NCBI RefSeq assembly: GCF_033115175.1
Contig: NC_084850.1
Coordinates: 21,235,218 to 21,299,217 of the forward strand
Reading direction: 5' to 3'
DNA: 64,000 nt
Origin: Lepus europaeus
Taxonomy: Eukaryota > Chordata > Mammalia > Lagomorpha > Leporidae
In this document: in pieces, positions 1 through 11,428 of the stretch
Numbering within the stretch: position 1 is the stretch's first letter
How the letters are laid out: each line of letters begins with the position of its first letter
Made by a program: the position numbers and the translations under genes
The notes under the pieces: generated by a model
The model's database searches: none
What the model saw: the letters and a program-made list of their open reading frames with translations, nothing else
Told to the model about the DNA's origin: nothing

Positions 1-1015
1 TGGTTTGGAGAACACTGTCCTTGTCTTTGGCTGAGGAAGGGGTTGAAGAAAGAGACACGGGCACCCTGCTGTATCACTATAGGGCTCTGGATCCCTCTTG
101 CTAAAACAATGAGAGGATCAAAAACCAGGTCCCACTGTTCCACCTTTTACTCTTGCTCTGGGTTGTGCAATGTTTTAATCCTCCAGCCACAAGTGGCCAT
201 TCAAATGTAACTCAATATTAAATTGAACAAATTTTCTTTAAAATTGAGTTGCAAGGTGGTCCCTCAGTTACCCCAGCCACATCACCACCCTACAGCTGGT
301 GGCTGTCCTCCTGCAGACCCTTCTCTGCATCCCTGGAGCAGTCTGCATTCCAGGTCGTAACATTCACACCGGGGGAGTCTGTGCCCAGATGAGGGCAATG
401 AGTGACTTCATGCAGTCTGCAGGTGCAGTGCAGCCTCAACACGTGGCTGATGAAATGCATAAGAGATGAGACTCAATAACAGTTCATTCCTTTTCTGTTA
501 TATCCTCTTCAAACTATACTCAACCCAAGATTGGCATGCTGACTCTGTAATGACTCAGATAGCAAGTGTGTTAGGCTTTGGGGGCCACATTCCCTGTCAA
601 TTCTTCTACTTTTTTGAAACCACCTTTTACAAAGGCAAAGGCAGTTACCAGCTCACAGGGTGCAGAAACACAGATTGTAGCTGCAGACCATGAAGCAATA
701 TACTGATGCATTCGGTTGGTGGAAGCAATTGGCTTCACCATTAGATTTCATTTCAGGGTATTAGAAGGGACAATCTTCAGTATATGTTCTAGAATTGGAT
801 AGGGCACAATAGGGGTGAGAACCACTGCTTCATATGCTGATTCCCACAGAAGACAAAAATGAAATGGACTGTGGAGAAATCTTCGGATTGGGGAAAGGCA
901 CAGAGATTAAAGATCAGGCTTAGTCCCAGCTGCCTTGACAGCTTCTTATTGGCCAAGAACAAAGACACCTCCTCCTCACTCGTGGCTCTGGTGTATCAAG
1001 GTATCTGCTGAGTCT
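1..1015. other. Unannotated intergenic sequence
   Basis: No recognisable exon, repeat or RNA gene. Open frames are short (a 75-codon frame at 466-693 is the longest) and resemble no family I know. Diverged ancient repeats cannot be excluded by eye. Confidence 0.4.
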
Positions 1016-1290
1016 TCTTTTTATTTATTTATTTGAGAGATAGAGTTACAGACAGAGAAGAAGAGACAGAGAGAAAAGGTCTTCCATTTGCTGGTTCATT
1101 CCCCAAATGGCTTTAATGGCTGGAGTTGAACCAATCTGAAGCCAGGAGCCAAGAGCCATCTTCCACTGCTTTCCCAGGCCATAACACAGAGTTGGATCAG
1201 AAGAGGATCAGCCAGGACACAAACCAGTGCCCATATGGATGTTGCTGCCATAGACAGAGGCTTAGCCCACTACGCCACAGCGCTGGCCCC
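1016..1290 (-). mobile_element. Lagomorph C-repeat SINE (antisense)
   Basis: Reads tail to head: TTTATTTATTTATTTGAGAG, a GA-rich stretch, the body (CTTTCCCAGGCCATA), and the inverted head ending GCCACAGCGCTGGCCCC at 1290. Moderately diverged. Confidence 0.88.
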
Positions 1291-4200
1291 CTCTGCTAAG
1301 TCATGTACCAGTAACATAACCCTGTCTCTGTTCTTGGGTAGTCTTCCTTCACCCCGGTCTCCATCCCTGTTGGATGAAATAGTTAGGATGTGCTGAACAC
1401 AAGCAGCTCTAGGTTGTGTTCCTTCAAATAAATGTTTGGCTTCAGCCATTGATAGCCAAGCTGCCAGAGTTTGTTGAAAGTATCAAGAGACCCAGATGCT
1501 TTGCTGTACTGAACTTCCTGGAAGGCTGCCAGAAGACCTCACAGTCAGGGTCACAGCCTTGAAGCTCCGAGCCCTGATTCAAGGACCCCTGAACTGCAAT
1601 CCAAAGTCACAGCTATCACCCCCTTCCTACAGTTTACAGTTGATCCAGGCCTGAGATCACAACATGCAATTGTTTTCCCTCTTAAATCATTTGGGGAGCC
1701 ACCTGCAACTGATAACAGGAAGACGGCAGGGGGGACATAGTATAGAGCTGACAAGAGGGCGTACTGTCCCATTACTTTTTGAGAATCCGATGAAAGCTGT
1801 ATATTCACTCTCCAGAAAAATCACACAGTCACAGCCAGTTCTGCCTCCAGTTATCTAAAAGTTTGCAGAATTTCCATGTACACCCAAATGCCCTCTTCAA
1901 CGACTCTACCACATCTGGCTGCACTAGCCTCATGTGGCCATGCACACAGAAATTCATTAAAATGAAATATTTGGCTCCTCCCCAGATTTCAAGTGCTCTG
2001 CAGCCATCCCTCAGAGAGCTGCATGGGATTGGTCCTCTCTAATCTCAAATTCCTCAGAGGCCATGCTAAGGTCCCTGTCCTGATAGACAACCTCCTAAAG
2101 GTGCGTTGGCCTATGCCTGATTCCCAGGCAACCAAGCCTGGTCCTGTGGTTCTAGATATAGAAAGGGAACAAAAGAAATAGGGGTGGAATCCTTACAACT
2201 GTTGAACAGCCCTGAATGTTCAACTACCTTTGAGTCAACCTCCCACTATAGGGTTTTCAACATGAGTCATGCTTTGCATATCATAAATTCCCCCTTCTAA
2301 TCTCTGAGCAGCAGGAGAAATCCCATTTGTATCCTCATGTGCTTGGCCTGCTGCCCCTCCTGCCACAACATACTATGTTGCTCTCTTAGGACACAATTCA
2401 CCACAAGGGGCCAGGCCACGAGGAATTTGCTGTGCATTTGTAATGAAATTCATTTTGGAGTTTCTAGCAATGCTCCAGATACTGTTGTAAGAATCCTGTA
2501 TCTGTTAGTTTGGCTAAATTTCACCCAGAGTAAATACATGGGTACTAGTGTCATCCCCTGAAAACACAAGATGGAACTCAGATTTGAGGCTTAGGAGAAT
2601 TGAATAAGAGGTGCAAGATCACATGGTCCATGCCACAGGGAAGTGATGAATGGGTGAGACTGGGCAGTTTTCTGCTATCCAAATATCTAACCACATAAGG
2701 TGATCAAGTTCATGACTACACAGGTCTGCACACCTGCACCTGCTGCTGTGCACTGGGACCTCTTCCTGAAGGGAATCAAGACAGAAAAACTCTCTTCATG
2801 ATTCTCATTTCTTCCCCTGCCCGCACCCCACCCCCTTGCTTTCTATTAAAATGCACTCTCTGTCCTGGTATGATCCTTTACCAAGATGGTAGCACAACGT
2901 TAGAGGCAGATGAGTTCAAGTATTACAACCTGCCAGCTGTGCACGTTGACATGTATGCCTTCATCGGCAGCTACTTTCTAAACTGTCCTGCCCAGATGCC
3001 ACTGCATGGAGAGTGAAGAGTGCACACCTGCACAAGGAAGTGATCAACTCACTTATTTTGCTGCTCAGGACTCCTTCCTAGGAGGCTTCCATTGTAATGA
3101 GCCTGTCTACTCAGGGCTTCCAGCATCAGCTCTTTGCGACTGTGGACCCAGCCATTCATCCTGTCCAGCCTTCCAGTGGCCAGCCCTCCTCCAACTAACC
3201 CAAATCCTTCCACCACACTTACCAGGAAGGGACTCTCCTTCCCAGTTAAACTTCCCCACTGGGCTGATGGTTTCTCCCCAAACCCTCCTGGGTGATCTAC
3301 CCTCACAGGCCCTTCAGTAAAGCTGTGTGTGACAAGAGGGCCCTAGGCAATGGCAGGGGCCACATCCCTGAACAAGTAGAGGTGGTTTGACATCAGAAGC
3401 TACAGCTGAGGGTACAGGCCTTGAGCAGTGGTCAGGGAGGAGGTCCCCACATCCTGCTGCCATTGGGACCTGGCCCAGTGTGCAGTGAACTCCCCTGCAT
3501 TCCTAGAGGGCCTGGGATGTGAGAGGGGAAGGAACGGGAGGGGGCAGAGAGGAGGACCAGTAGGGGCAAAGAAGGGGGAAAGTCCCCAGGGTGCTCAGTG
3601 CGTGTGGGAGGGGCAGTATCTGCTGGTGGGCAGTTACAGAGTCAGGATTCTGGCAGCCCCTGGAGACTGAAAAGAGACCCCTGCTACCTGATGGCTGCAT
3701 CTGCAGGGACTGGCTTCCAGGTCCTGGTGAAAGATGCCCCTGAGTTATGGGGCTGCTTATGCTCCCCGAGGGATATGCAGGCCTTAGGACAGGGAGCACT
3801 TTTAGTCAGTGCCCCGAGGAAGGCATGTCAGGGCCTGGCCTCTGGTGTGGGTTGGAATAAACAGTGCAGTGTTTGGAAGCCTTAAGATTTCTCAGGTGCA
3901 CACTCCATGGATGTTTGGGATCAACATAGGCATGTAGCCTTGAACTCTTAGAAATATTGACCCAAACATTTGTGTGGAAATTCTGTAGATCTATAGCATA
4001 GAGTTGAAACCAGAAAGAGGGCACACAGGAGCCTGGCTGGAGTTTCATTGTGGGCATATGTCACCTTTATCTGTGTTCACTGAGTCACAAAGCCAGCTTT
4101 CCCCAGAGCAGAGGTAACAGTGTGGAATTGCTTCTGGTGCCCACAAGGAGGCAGTGTTGCTCCAACACTTAGTATCAGCACTGCAGTTGGATGAAAACCC

Positions 4201-5339
4201 TTCAAATCGTGGCTCTGCTGTCTGCTAGCTGTGTGTGACTTTGGGCAAGGAACTATGACTCTCTGGGTCTCATTTTCCCAGTGGGTAAAAAGCTCTTCTT
4301 GGGTCCTTTGTGGGATTGAACAGACAATAGTGTGTGCATTTCAGTCCCTCTGCTGGCAGGCACAGAGTTTGCACATGAAACTGTTAGTCACTCTTCCATC
4401 AGGTTTAGCAGTCTGTCACCTCTACAGAGCTGGCTCTCAGGGACTTGTGCACTTAAAAATCCAGTTTGCACTGAGGTTTGAAGTCCCTGAGGTGAGTTTA
4501 GCTGGTAGTAAGGGCCAGGAGCTTTGTCCAGTGGGGCAGGGAATGGGTCGAGGACATCATCAGACTCATGGGACATCTGTGTAGTGGAAGAACGGCCTAT
4601 CCCCACACAGGTACACACATTGTCGCTGGCAGGTGTAGAACTGAAAATACTTCATTTTTAAGTCATCTCTTTCTCATATTTGTTACAAAGAGACAGGCTA
4701 TGGCTTTCTCCTAAAGCTTTACCTGCAGTTGCTTCTACCAATGTCCTCTCCTTGGGCCCTGCAGTGATGGAACATGTGACACCCTGGTTCCAAGATCACA
4801 TGACAGAGACTGGGAGTAAGTGTTTTTGAAAAGCCTTTTCCTCCAGAAAGATCATTATATACTGTGCACTCCCAACTAGGGCCACTGGGTACTGAGAGAG
4901 ACCCTGGACCCAGGCTGCATTAGCCACTGGACATCCACTCCCAAATGAACCCATGGACGGCAAGGATATGGGCAAGGACCAGCCATCTGGGCACACGGGA
5001 GGAAGGGGCTTTACAGTGGCCTGGCTGACACCTCCATGACAAGGGCAGAGCTGCCAAAATGGCAGAATTTCCAGGTCATGTTTCTTGAATGAGGATAGAA
5101 GCTTTCAGAAATGCTGGATTGCATTACTCTGGGGCAGCAGGAATCTCTTTCTAGAATCCTTTTATAGTTTGAACTTCTAAATGTGACAGCATATGGAATG
5201 ACCCACAGAGGAAACAAACAGAGTTGTTATTTCACCCTTTGTCTAGTTTCCACTGTTGGCAGCATCTTGAAAATGAGAGTAAAATATTATCCCCAGGATG
5301 TTAACCTTGACACAGTATAGATTCAGAGAAGTTTGTCCC
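1291..5339. other. Unannotated intergenic sequence containing one MIR
   Basis: About 4 kb without a recognised exon. The stretch 3100-3900 is richer in G+C but poor in CpG, and its open frames (up to 117 codons at 4231-4584) have no recognisable domain. A MIR at 4195-4335 is listed separately. The AATAAA at about 3856 is isolated. Confidence 0.4.
4195..4335 (+). mobile_element. MIR SINE fragment
   Basis: Contains the ancient MIR core: TAGCTGTGTGTGACTTTGGG, then GCAAGGAACT, CTCTGGGTCTCATTTTCCCA and GTGGGTAAAA. It is an old mammal-wide tRNA-derived SINE predating lagomorphs. Confidence 0.75.
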
Positions 5340-5344
5340 AGTGA

Positions 5345-5700
5345 GGACCCCAACCCATGCAGTTTTGTAACTTCTTCCACCTCCCTCCCATCCACCTCCA
5401 CTACCTGTGTCCCCATCCTTCATGCCAAGCCAACACTCATCTGATGTCAAGTTCTATAATATTGTCACATCAATCATATTTTATAAAGGGAATCATATAC
5501 TGTATGCAGTGTTTTGGGGTTTTCCCCTTTTTTTACCTGGGACTCTCCTTGGGAGATTCATCCCTGTTCTTCAGAGATACAGGATAATTCCTTTTATGCT
5601 GAATAGTGTTCCATGCATTGGATGTGTCATAGGGCACTGAACCATCAGAAGGGCATTTCATTGCTTTCAGCTATGGGCCATTACCAGATACTAGATAGGA
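5345..5700 (-). mobile_element. Old L1 3'-region fragment (antisense)
   Basis: GGGAATCATATACTGTATGC, then TAATTCCTTTTATGCTGAATAGTGTTCCATG, split here by description only, resemble the reverse complement of ancient L1 3' sequence around the 'tattccattgtatgg' landmark. Highly diverged; edges uncertain. Confidence 0.45.
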
Positions 5701-5734
5701 ATACTCAATTTTCTGTTGAACTCTTTTATGTGGG

Positions 5735-6050
5735 AAACATAGAGACAGAGAAAGATTGTAAGAGAGAGAGAGAGAGAAAAGGAAAGAGAGAATGACATTG
5801 CTCCCATCACTTTGGTTCACGTGTCCACACTGGCTGTCCCTGGGCTGAACTGAAGCTGGGAGCTGGGAACTTAACAGAAGTCTCCCACGTGGGTGACAGA
5901 ACCCAATTACTTGCGTCTTCACCGCTGCCTCCCAGGTGTGCATTAACAAGAACCTGGATTTAAGAGATTCAGCTAGAACTTGAATTCAAACTCCCCAATA
6001 CACAAGATGAGTATCCCAGGTGGCAGTTTAATTGCTGTGCCAAACCCCAT
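5735..6050 (-). mobile_element. Old C-repeat SINE (antisense, diverged)
   Basis: A GA-rich block (5761-5790) is followed by GGTTCACGTGTCC, AGCTGGGAACTT, TCTCCCACGTGGGTGACAGA and a decayed head ending GCTGTGCCAAACCCC. The order matches an inverted C-repeat with heavy mutation. Confidence 0.6.
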
Positions 6051-6452
6051 ACCAAAATTTTACAATTTGAAAGATTTCTTACAAGTCATAAAAGTACCTC
6101 TTTAAAGACCTAAATATAGATATCCAAATGCAGTCACATTCTGAGATAATGGGTATTAGGGCTTCAACATAGGAGTTTTGGTTAAACATGATTCAGTCCA
6201 TAACAACAAAACATGGAATTTATCCCAAGAACACAGGTTGGTTAAATATATGGGAATTAATCAATCAATCAATATTGGACAGCTGTTATTCAGATGAAGG
6301 CCAAAATTGCACTATAATCCAAACAGAAAAAGTCATTTGACATAACCCAACACCCTTTACATGACAAAATCACAAAATGAATGACATGAGAGAACTTTCT
6401 CAATCTGGTAATGGAACACATGCAGTTAACATCATACTTAATAGCAAAAGAG

Positions 6453-6789
6453 GGCCGGCGCTGTAGCATAATGGGTAAAGCCGCCACCTGCAGTGCCGGC
6501 ATCCCATGAGGGCACAGGTTCAAATCCTGGCTGCTCCACTTCCGATCCAGATCTCTGCTATGACCTGGGAAAGCAGTAGAAGATGGCCCAAGTCCCTGGG
6601 GCCCTGCACTCTCATGGGAGGCCCAGAAGAACCTCCTGGTTCCTATCTTTGGATCAGCCCAGCTCTGGCCTTTGCGGCCATTTGGGGAGTGAATCATTGG
6701 ATGGAAGACCTCTCTCTCTCTCTCTGCCTCTCTCTCTCTCTAACTCTGCCTTTCAAATAAATAATAAATAAATCCTTTTTTAAAAAAAT
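6453..6789 (+). mobile_element. Lagomorph C-repeat SINE (sense)
   Basis: Head GGCCGGCGCTGTAGCATAAT, B box GGTTCAAATCC, body with ATGGCCCAAGTCCCTGGGGC, a CT-rich tract, then AAATAAATAATAAATAAAT and an A-rich end. It interrupts the ancient L1 ORF2. Confidence 0.92.
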
Positions 6790-7217
6790 AGTGAAAGACA
6801 GTGTATGTATCCCTGAAAATCAGAGATAGACAAAGGAATTTGACCTTGCCACACCTATTTATCATTGTAGCAGAGGGCCTCGCCAGGGCTGTTAGACAAC
6901 GAAAGGAAACCAAAGATATCTGGATTGGGAAGGATGAAGTAAGACAATATTTTCAGATGGCACCATCTTGTGTACACAGAATAATAAGGAACATGTCAAA
7001 AACTACTAGACCTAACACAAGAGTGCAACAAAGTTGCCGGCTTTTAAAAAAAAAAATTTTGCAACAAAGTTCTTTATATATTTTAGCTCCAGGCTTTTAG
7101 ACAAAAGAAAAGTCAATTGTATGGCTATATATTGGAAATGAACAATATGAAAGGGAAATTAAGAAAACAATTCAACTTACAATGCCATCAACTGGCTAAA
7201 ATACTTAGAAATAAAAT

Positions 7218-7237
7218 TTTTTGAAAGTCAGAGTTAC

Positions 7238-7271
<34 letters not shown>

Positions 7272-7307
7272 GAGAGACAGACCCTCCACCACAGCACTGG
7301 CACTGAA
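7218..7307 (-). mobile_element. Internally deleted C-repeat SINE (antisense)
   Basis: The SINE tail side (TTGAAAGTCAGAGTTACAGA plus a GA tract) joins directly to a remnant of the head (CCACCACAGCACTGGCAC). The body, about 200 bases, is missing. Confidence 0.6.
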
Positions 7308-7605
7308 GGAACAAATTATTTTACATTGCAAAATGTTTACTCTGAGAACTAAAAGAGCTGACAGAAATTAAAGATGACCTAAATAAATGAAAATATATGT
7401 CCTATTTATAGATTGGAAGATTAAGTATTAAGATGACAATCCTTCCCGAATTGATCTTTAGATTCAACACAATTTCTATTAAAGTCCTAGATTTCTTTTT
7501 GTAAAGATCGATATGCTGATCCTAAAATTAATATGGAAATAACAAGGCACCCAGCAAAGAATCTTGCAAAAGAGCAAACTTTAAGGACTCACATTTCATA
7601 ACTTA

Positions 7606-8750
7606 ACATTTTTTAATTAAACTTTTATTTAATGAATATAAATTTCCAAAGTACAGCTTATGGGTTACAATGGCTTCCCCCTCCCAAAACTTCCCTCCCA
7701 CCCACAACCCTCCCCTTTCCCGCTCCCTCTCCCCTTCCAATCACATCATGATTCATTTTCAATTCTCTTTATATACAAAAGATCAGTTTAGTATATATTA
7801 GGTAACGATTTCAACAGTTTGCCCCCATATAGCAACACAAAGTGAAAAAAAAATACTGTTGGAGTACTAGTTATAGCATTAAATAAGAGTGTACAGCACA
7901 TTAAAGACAGAGATCCTACATAATATTTTTTTTAAAAATTAATTAATTTTCTATGCCATTTCCAATTAACACCAGGTTTTTTTTTCATTTCCAATTATGT
8001 TTATATACAGAAGATCGATTCAGTATATAATTAGTAAAGATCTCATCAGTTTGTACCCACACAGAAACACAAAGTGTAAAAATACTGTTTCAGTACTAGT
8101 TATAGCATCACTGCACATTAGACAACACATTAAGGACAGTTCCCACATGGGATGTAAGTACACAGTGACTCCTGTTGCTGACTTAACAATTTGACACTCC
8201 TGTTCATGGCATCAGTAATCTCCCTAGGCTCTAGTCATGAGTTGCCAGGGCTATGGAAGCCTTTAGAGTTCGCTGACTTTGATCTTATTCCGATAGGGTC
8301 ACAGTCAAAGTGGAAGTTCTCTCCTCCCTTCAGAGAAAGGTACCTCCTTCTTTGATGGCCCCGTTCTTTCCACTGGGATCTCACTCACAGAGATCTTTCA
8401 TTTAGGTCTTCTTCTTTTTTTCTTTTCCATGGTATCTTGGCTTTCCATGCCTACATTACTCTCATGGGCTCTTCAGCCAGATCCGAATGCCTTAAAGGCT
8501 GAGTCTGAGGCCAGAGTGTTGTTTAGGACATCTGCCATTCTATGAGTCTGCTGTGTATCCCACTTCCCATGTTGGATCTTTCTCTCCCTTTTTGATTCTA
8601 TCAGTTAGTATTAGCAGACACTTGTCTTGCTTGTGTGATCCCTTTGACTCTTAGACCTATCCGAGCCATCGAATGTGAACTGAAATTGATCACTTGGACT
8701 AGTGAGATGGCATTGGTACATGCCACCTTGATGGGATTGTATTGGAATAC
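7606..8750 (-). mobile_element. Lagomorph L1 3' UTR insertion (antisense)
   Basis: Reverse complement of a lagomorph L1 3' end: TTTTTTAATTAAACTTTTAT, then TTTCCAAAGTACAGCTTATG, a C-rich tract, GTACTAGTTATAGCAT and AGTGGAAGTTCTCTCCTCCC. The same sequence appears in sense at 50786-51430. A segment of about 130 bases occurs twice in direct order (near 7755-7890 and 7986-8105). It splits the older sense L1. Confidence 0.8.
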
Positions 8751-9125
8751 AAGGCTATAGTAAACAAGAAAGTTTGGTACTAGCAAAAGGGTAGACATAT
8801 AGATTAGTGGATTAGAACTGAGAATCCAGAAACAGAACCCCATGTCTAGGGTCAACTGATTTACCACAAAGGGAAAAAGAACATTCTTTTCAAAAAATGG
8901 TGCTGGGACCCCTGGATACCCACAAGCATAAGAATAAAGTGGACCTCTGCTTCATTGTGTTAAGTCAAAATGCATGAAAAGAGAAAATTATAAAACTCCT
9001 AGAAAGCACAGGAGTAAGTCTTTGTGACCTTAGAGTAGGCAGTGATTTCTCAGAGACAATACCAAAAACACATGTAACAAAAGACATAGGCAAACACAAC
9101 CCATGTAATTGTATCAGAATTAGAG

Positions 9126-9900
9126 CAGGAGGGCTTTTAAGGGATCCGATGGCTGATGAGGCATACAGGGTTCCCGGAAACCAGGGCAATGAAGTTTCTG
9201 AGGAATGGGTCTGATTGCGCCAAGGAGCAGTGGGTGGTGAAGGTGGTCCAAATGAATAACACTGAGGACGAAACTCTCTGCTGATGGGCCAGGAGAACTG
9301 AGAAACTAGAATCTCCTAAAGTTGGGAAAACACTCATAACAAAGGAGGATTGGAGGCAGAAGAGTGAGGTTACAGAGGCTGACTGCAGAAAGTAGGATCC
9401 CAGATGGGTCAATGTGTCCACTTTCCTTACCATAGGACATCTCCTAGTGTCCCGAGTGCTTGGCCCAGCACGGCTTTCTGGAGAGAGGACCTAGGTTGTG
9501 CCAGAGAGTGGGTGCGTGTAGGCACCGCTGGGCACTGTGGGTGGGGACTCTAGGTGCAGAAGGAGAGTCCCAGACCTAGGCAGCTGTCTGGAATGCAAGG
9601 CGGGTGCTGGTGAGAAAAGGGAACAAAGAGGCTGACCACACACATGCTGACCCTGACTAGCAAGGGTCACAGTAGACTATCAATATCCAAAAAGTTATTA
9701 TCTACTGGTGGGATTAGAAGTAGATGTCCTGCCTCTAAGTGTTTCACAGGCTTGGGGTACACTGGACACTCCTAGTGTCTGCAGCCCCAAAACTGAAGCC
9801 ATCAAAGAAAACAACAGTGATGCCACAGTGCCCTGCATGGCACTACATCATCTGAGCCTGCTGTTCATCTAGGCATTCTCATAGTCACATCAGCTTGATG
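9126..9900. other. Unannotated intergenic sequence
   Basis: Between two L1 fragments. Somewhat richer in G+C (for example around 9460-9560), with short open frames only. Nothing recognised. Confidence 0.4.
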
Positions 9901-9904
9901 ATCC

Positions 9905-10690
9905 TTTCTCTTTTTTTATCCCCCCAAAGAAACCTTTTTATTTAAGGACTACAGACTTCATGCATTTCATAAGTACAACTTTAGGAATATAGTGATTCTT
10001 GACACCATACCCACACTCCCACCCTCCCTCTCCCATTCCCAGTCCCATTATCCACTAAGATCCATTTTCAATTAGCTTTATACACAGAAGACCAACTCTA
10101 TACTAAGTAAAGAGATCAACAATTCCCCCCCCCCAAAAAAAAACTACTCCTCAACAGTCAAGATAAGGGCTGTTTAAAGTCATTGCATCTTGAAGTTAAT
10201 TTCACTTTTTTTGAAACTTAATTAACTTTAAAGAAGCACTCAAGAATGATACATCTTTCTTTGAGGACAGAGGTCCTCATAGGAAGTTAGTGCAGTGACT
10301 CTTGTTATTAATTTAACAATTAACACTCTGATATATATGACATCAGTGATCAGAGGCTCTTGAAATGAGCTGCCTAGGCTATGGAAGCCTTTTGAATCCA
10401 CTAACTCTGTCAGTATTTAGACAGGGCCATAAACAAAATGGAAGTTCTCTCCTCCCTTCAGAGAAAAGTACATCCTTCTTTGATGGTCCCTTCTATCCAC
10501 TGGGGTCTCACTCAAAGAGATCCTTCATGTAGAACATTTTTTGCCACAGTGTCTTGGCTTTCCATGCCTGAAATGCTCTCATGGACTTTTCAGCCAGACA
10601 AGAATGACTTAGGGATGATTCTGAGGTCAGAGTGCTGTTTAAACCAATTATGATGACCCATTTTAAAGTGTGTTTCAGGACCACATTGCT
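9905..10690 (-). mobile_element. Lagomorph L1 3' UTR (antisense)
   Basis: AGAAACCTTTTTATTTAAGG, CATTTCATAAGTACAACTTT, a C-rich block, CTTTATACACAGAAGACCAA, CTCCTCAACAGTCAAGATAA and AGTTCTCTCCTCCCTTCAGA appear in the order shared with the L1 copies at 16475 and 25084. It ends about 350 bases upstream of the CT55 promoter motifs. Confidence 0.8.
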
Positions 10691-11039
10691 CAAAAGCCAC
10701 AGTCAGCCTCAGCTCTCAAGAAGAGCTGAGCCCAGAATATGTTAAGTGACCCAAGTGGATGTGAAAATGTGGCTTTCCCACTGTATCTCTGGTTTGACTT
10801 AACAACTGAGCAGGCATCTTTCACAAAGAGAGGGAGCTATGGGGATGGGGAAGATGGTAGGGTGCCCAGAGACAAAGGAACAGAAAATGACTTTGAGGCC
10901 ATGAGGAGTGCGGAATGGTCTGGGATCCAGAGCCTGGGAACCAGCCTCCATTCTCAGCAGGTTGCAGCTCAACTTTCTACAGCCTTCCCTACAGAATCCC
11001 ACATGCGCCATCCTCCGCCCCCACTAAGCAGCAGCAGGG

Positions 11040-11260
11040 AGCCCAGTGAAATTGACTTCCGGTTTACTGACGCATTTCCGCCCTTTGGTGGTAGGAGGAG
11101 CCAAGAAGTCCCGCCCAACAGTCACCAGTCTGTCAGTGGCTTCCTGGAGGCTAGCTGACTGGTGGCACAGGGGCGCCATCAGGGGGGCCACTGCTTCCAC
11201 TGCCTATAAAAGACCCTGACTAGAGGTTGGGCCGGGCAGAGGAGAAGGCAGAGCCATAAA
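11040..11260 (+). promoter_or_regulatory. Putative CT55 core promoter
   Basis: A TATA box (TATAAAA, 11205-11211) lies 127 bases before the start codon, placing a transcription start near 11235-11240 by the usual spacing (inferred). Upstream are an ETS-like site (ACTTCCGG, 11055-11062), a CRE-like TGACGCA (11068-11074), an E2F-like TTTCCGCC (11075-11082) and a GC-box-like CCCGCCC near 11110. These are motif matches only. Local CpGs fit promoter methylation control, as is general for cancer/testis genes. Confidence 0.55.
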
Positions 11261-11337
11261 CAGCTGTTGTGGCGGCAGTGTCAAGGGGGACAGAGTCTTC
11301 TATAGAAGCAGTGTGTAGGCTGTGTGACGAAAGAACC

Positions 11338-11428
11338 ATGTACCTGATTGTTTCCAAGGTTCTTGTCGTCTTCGAGGGGGCAGTAGAGTTGGAGGACGAG
11401 AATGTGCAGCCTGTGATACTTGTGGAAG
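11338..11428 (+). CDS. CT55: CT55 exon 1, coding part
   Basis: Encodes residues 1-30 plus the first base of codon 31, starting [14 protein letters not shown] and ending at GAAG|GTACCT. This is the first ATG in the frame; upstream in-frame sequence has no ATG. Human CT55 also begins with a short hydrophobic stretch and has the same number of residues before the conserved GDT, which supports this start. The rest of the exon is little conserved. Confidence 0.8.

Larger units (their letters stand above)
6180..9125 (+). mobile_element. Ancient L1 ORF2 remnant, sense, split by nested insertions
   Basis: Four collinear pieces (6180-6452, 6790-7217, 7308-7605, 8751-9125) read as L1 ORF2 from the reverse transcriptase to near the C-terminus. 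Landmarks include the region of GGAATTTATCCCAAGAACAC, AGATTGGAAGATTAAGTATT, TAGATTCAACACAATTTCTA and CAAGGCTATAGTAAACAAG. The gaps are filled by a sense SINE, a deleted SINE and an antisense younger L1. All frames are broken; no functional reverse transcriptase remains. Confidence 0.75.

Noticed and set aside
11269-11337. Upstream extension of CT55 exon 1 in frame
   Set aside because: The frame is open upstream, but it contains no ATG before 11338, and the length from 11338 to the conserved GDT equals that in human CT55.
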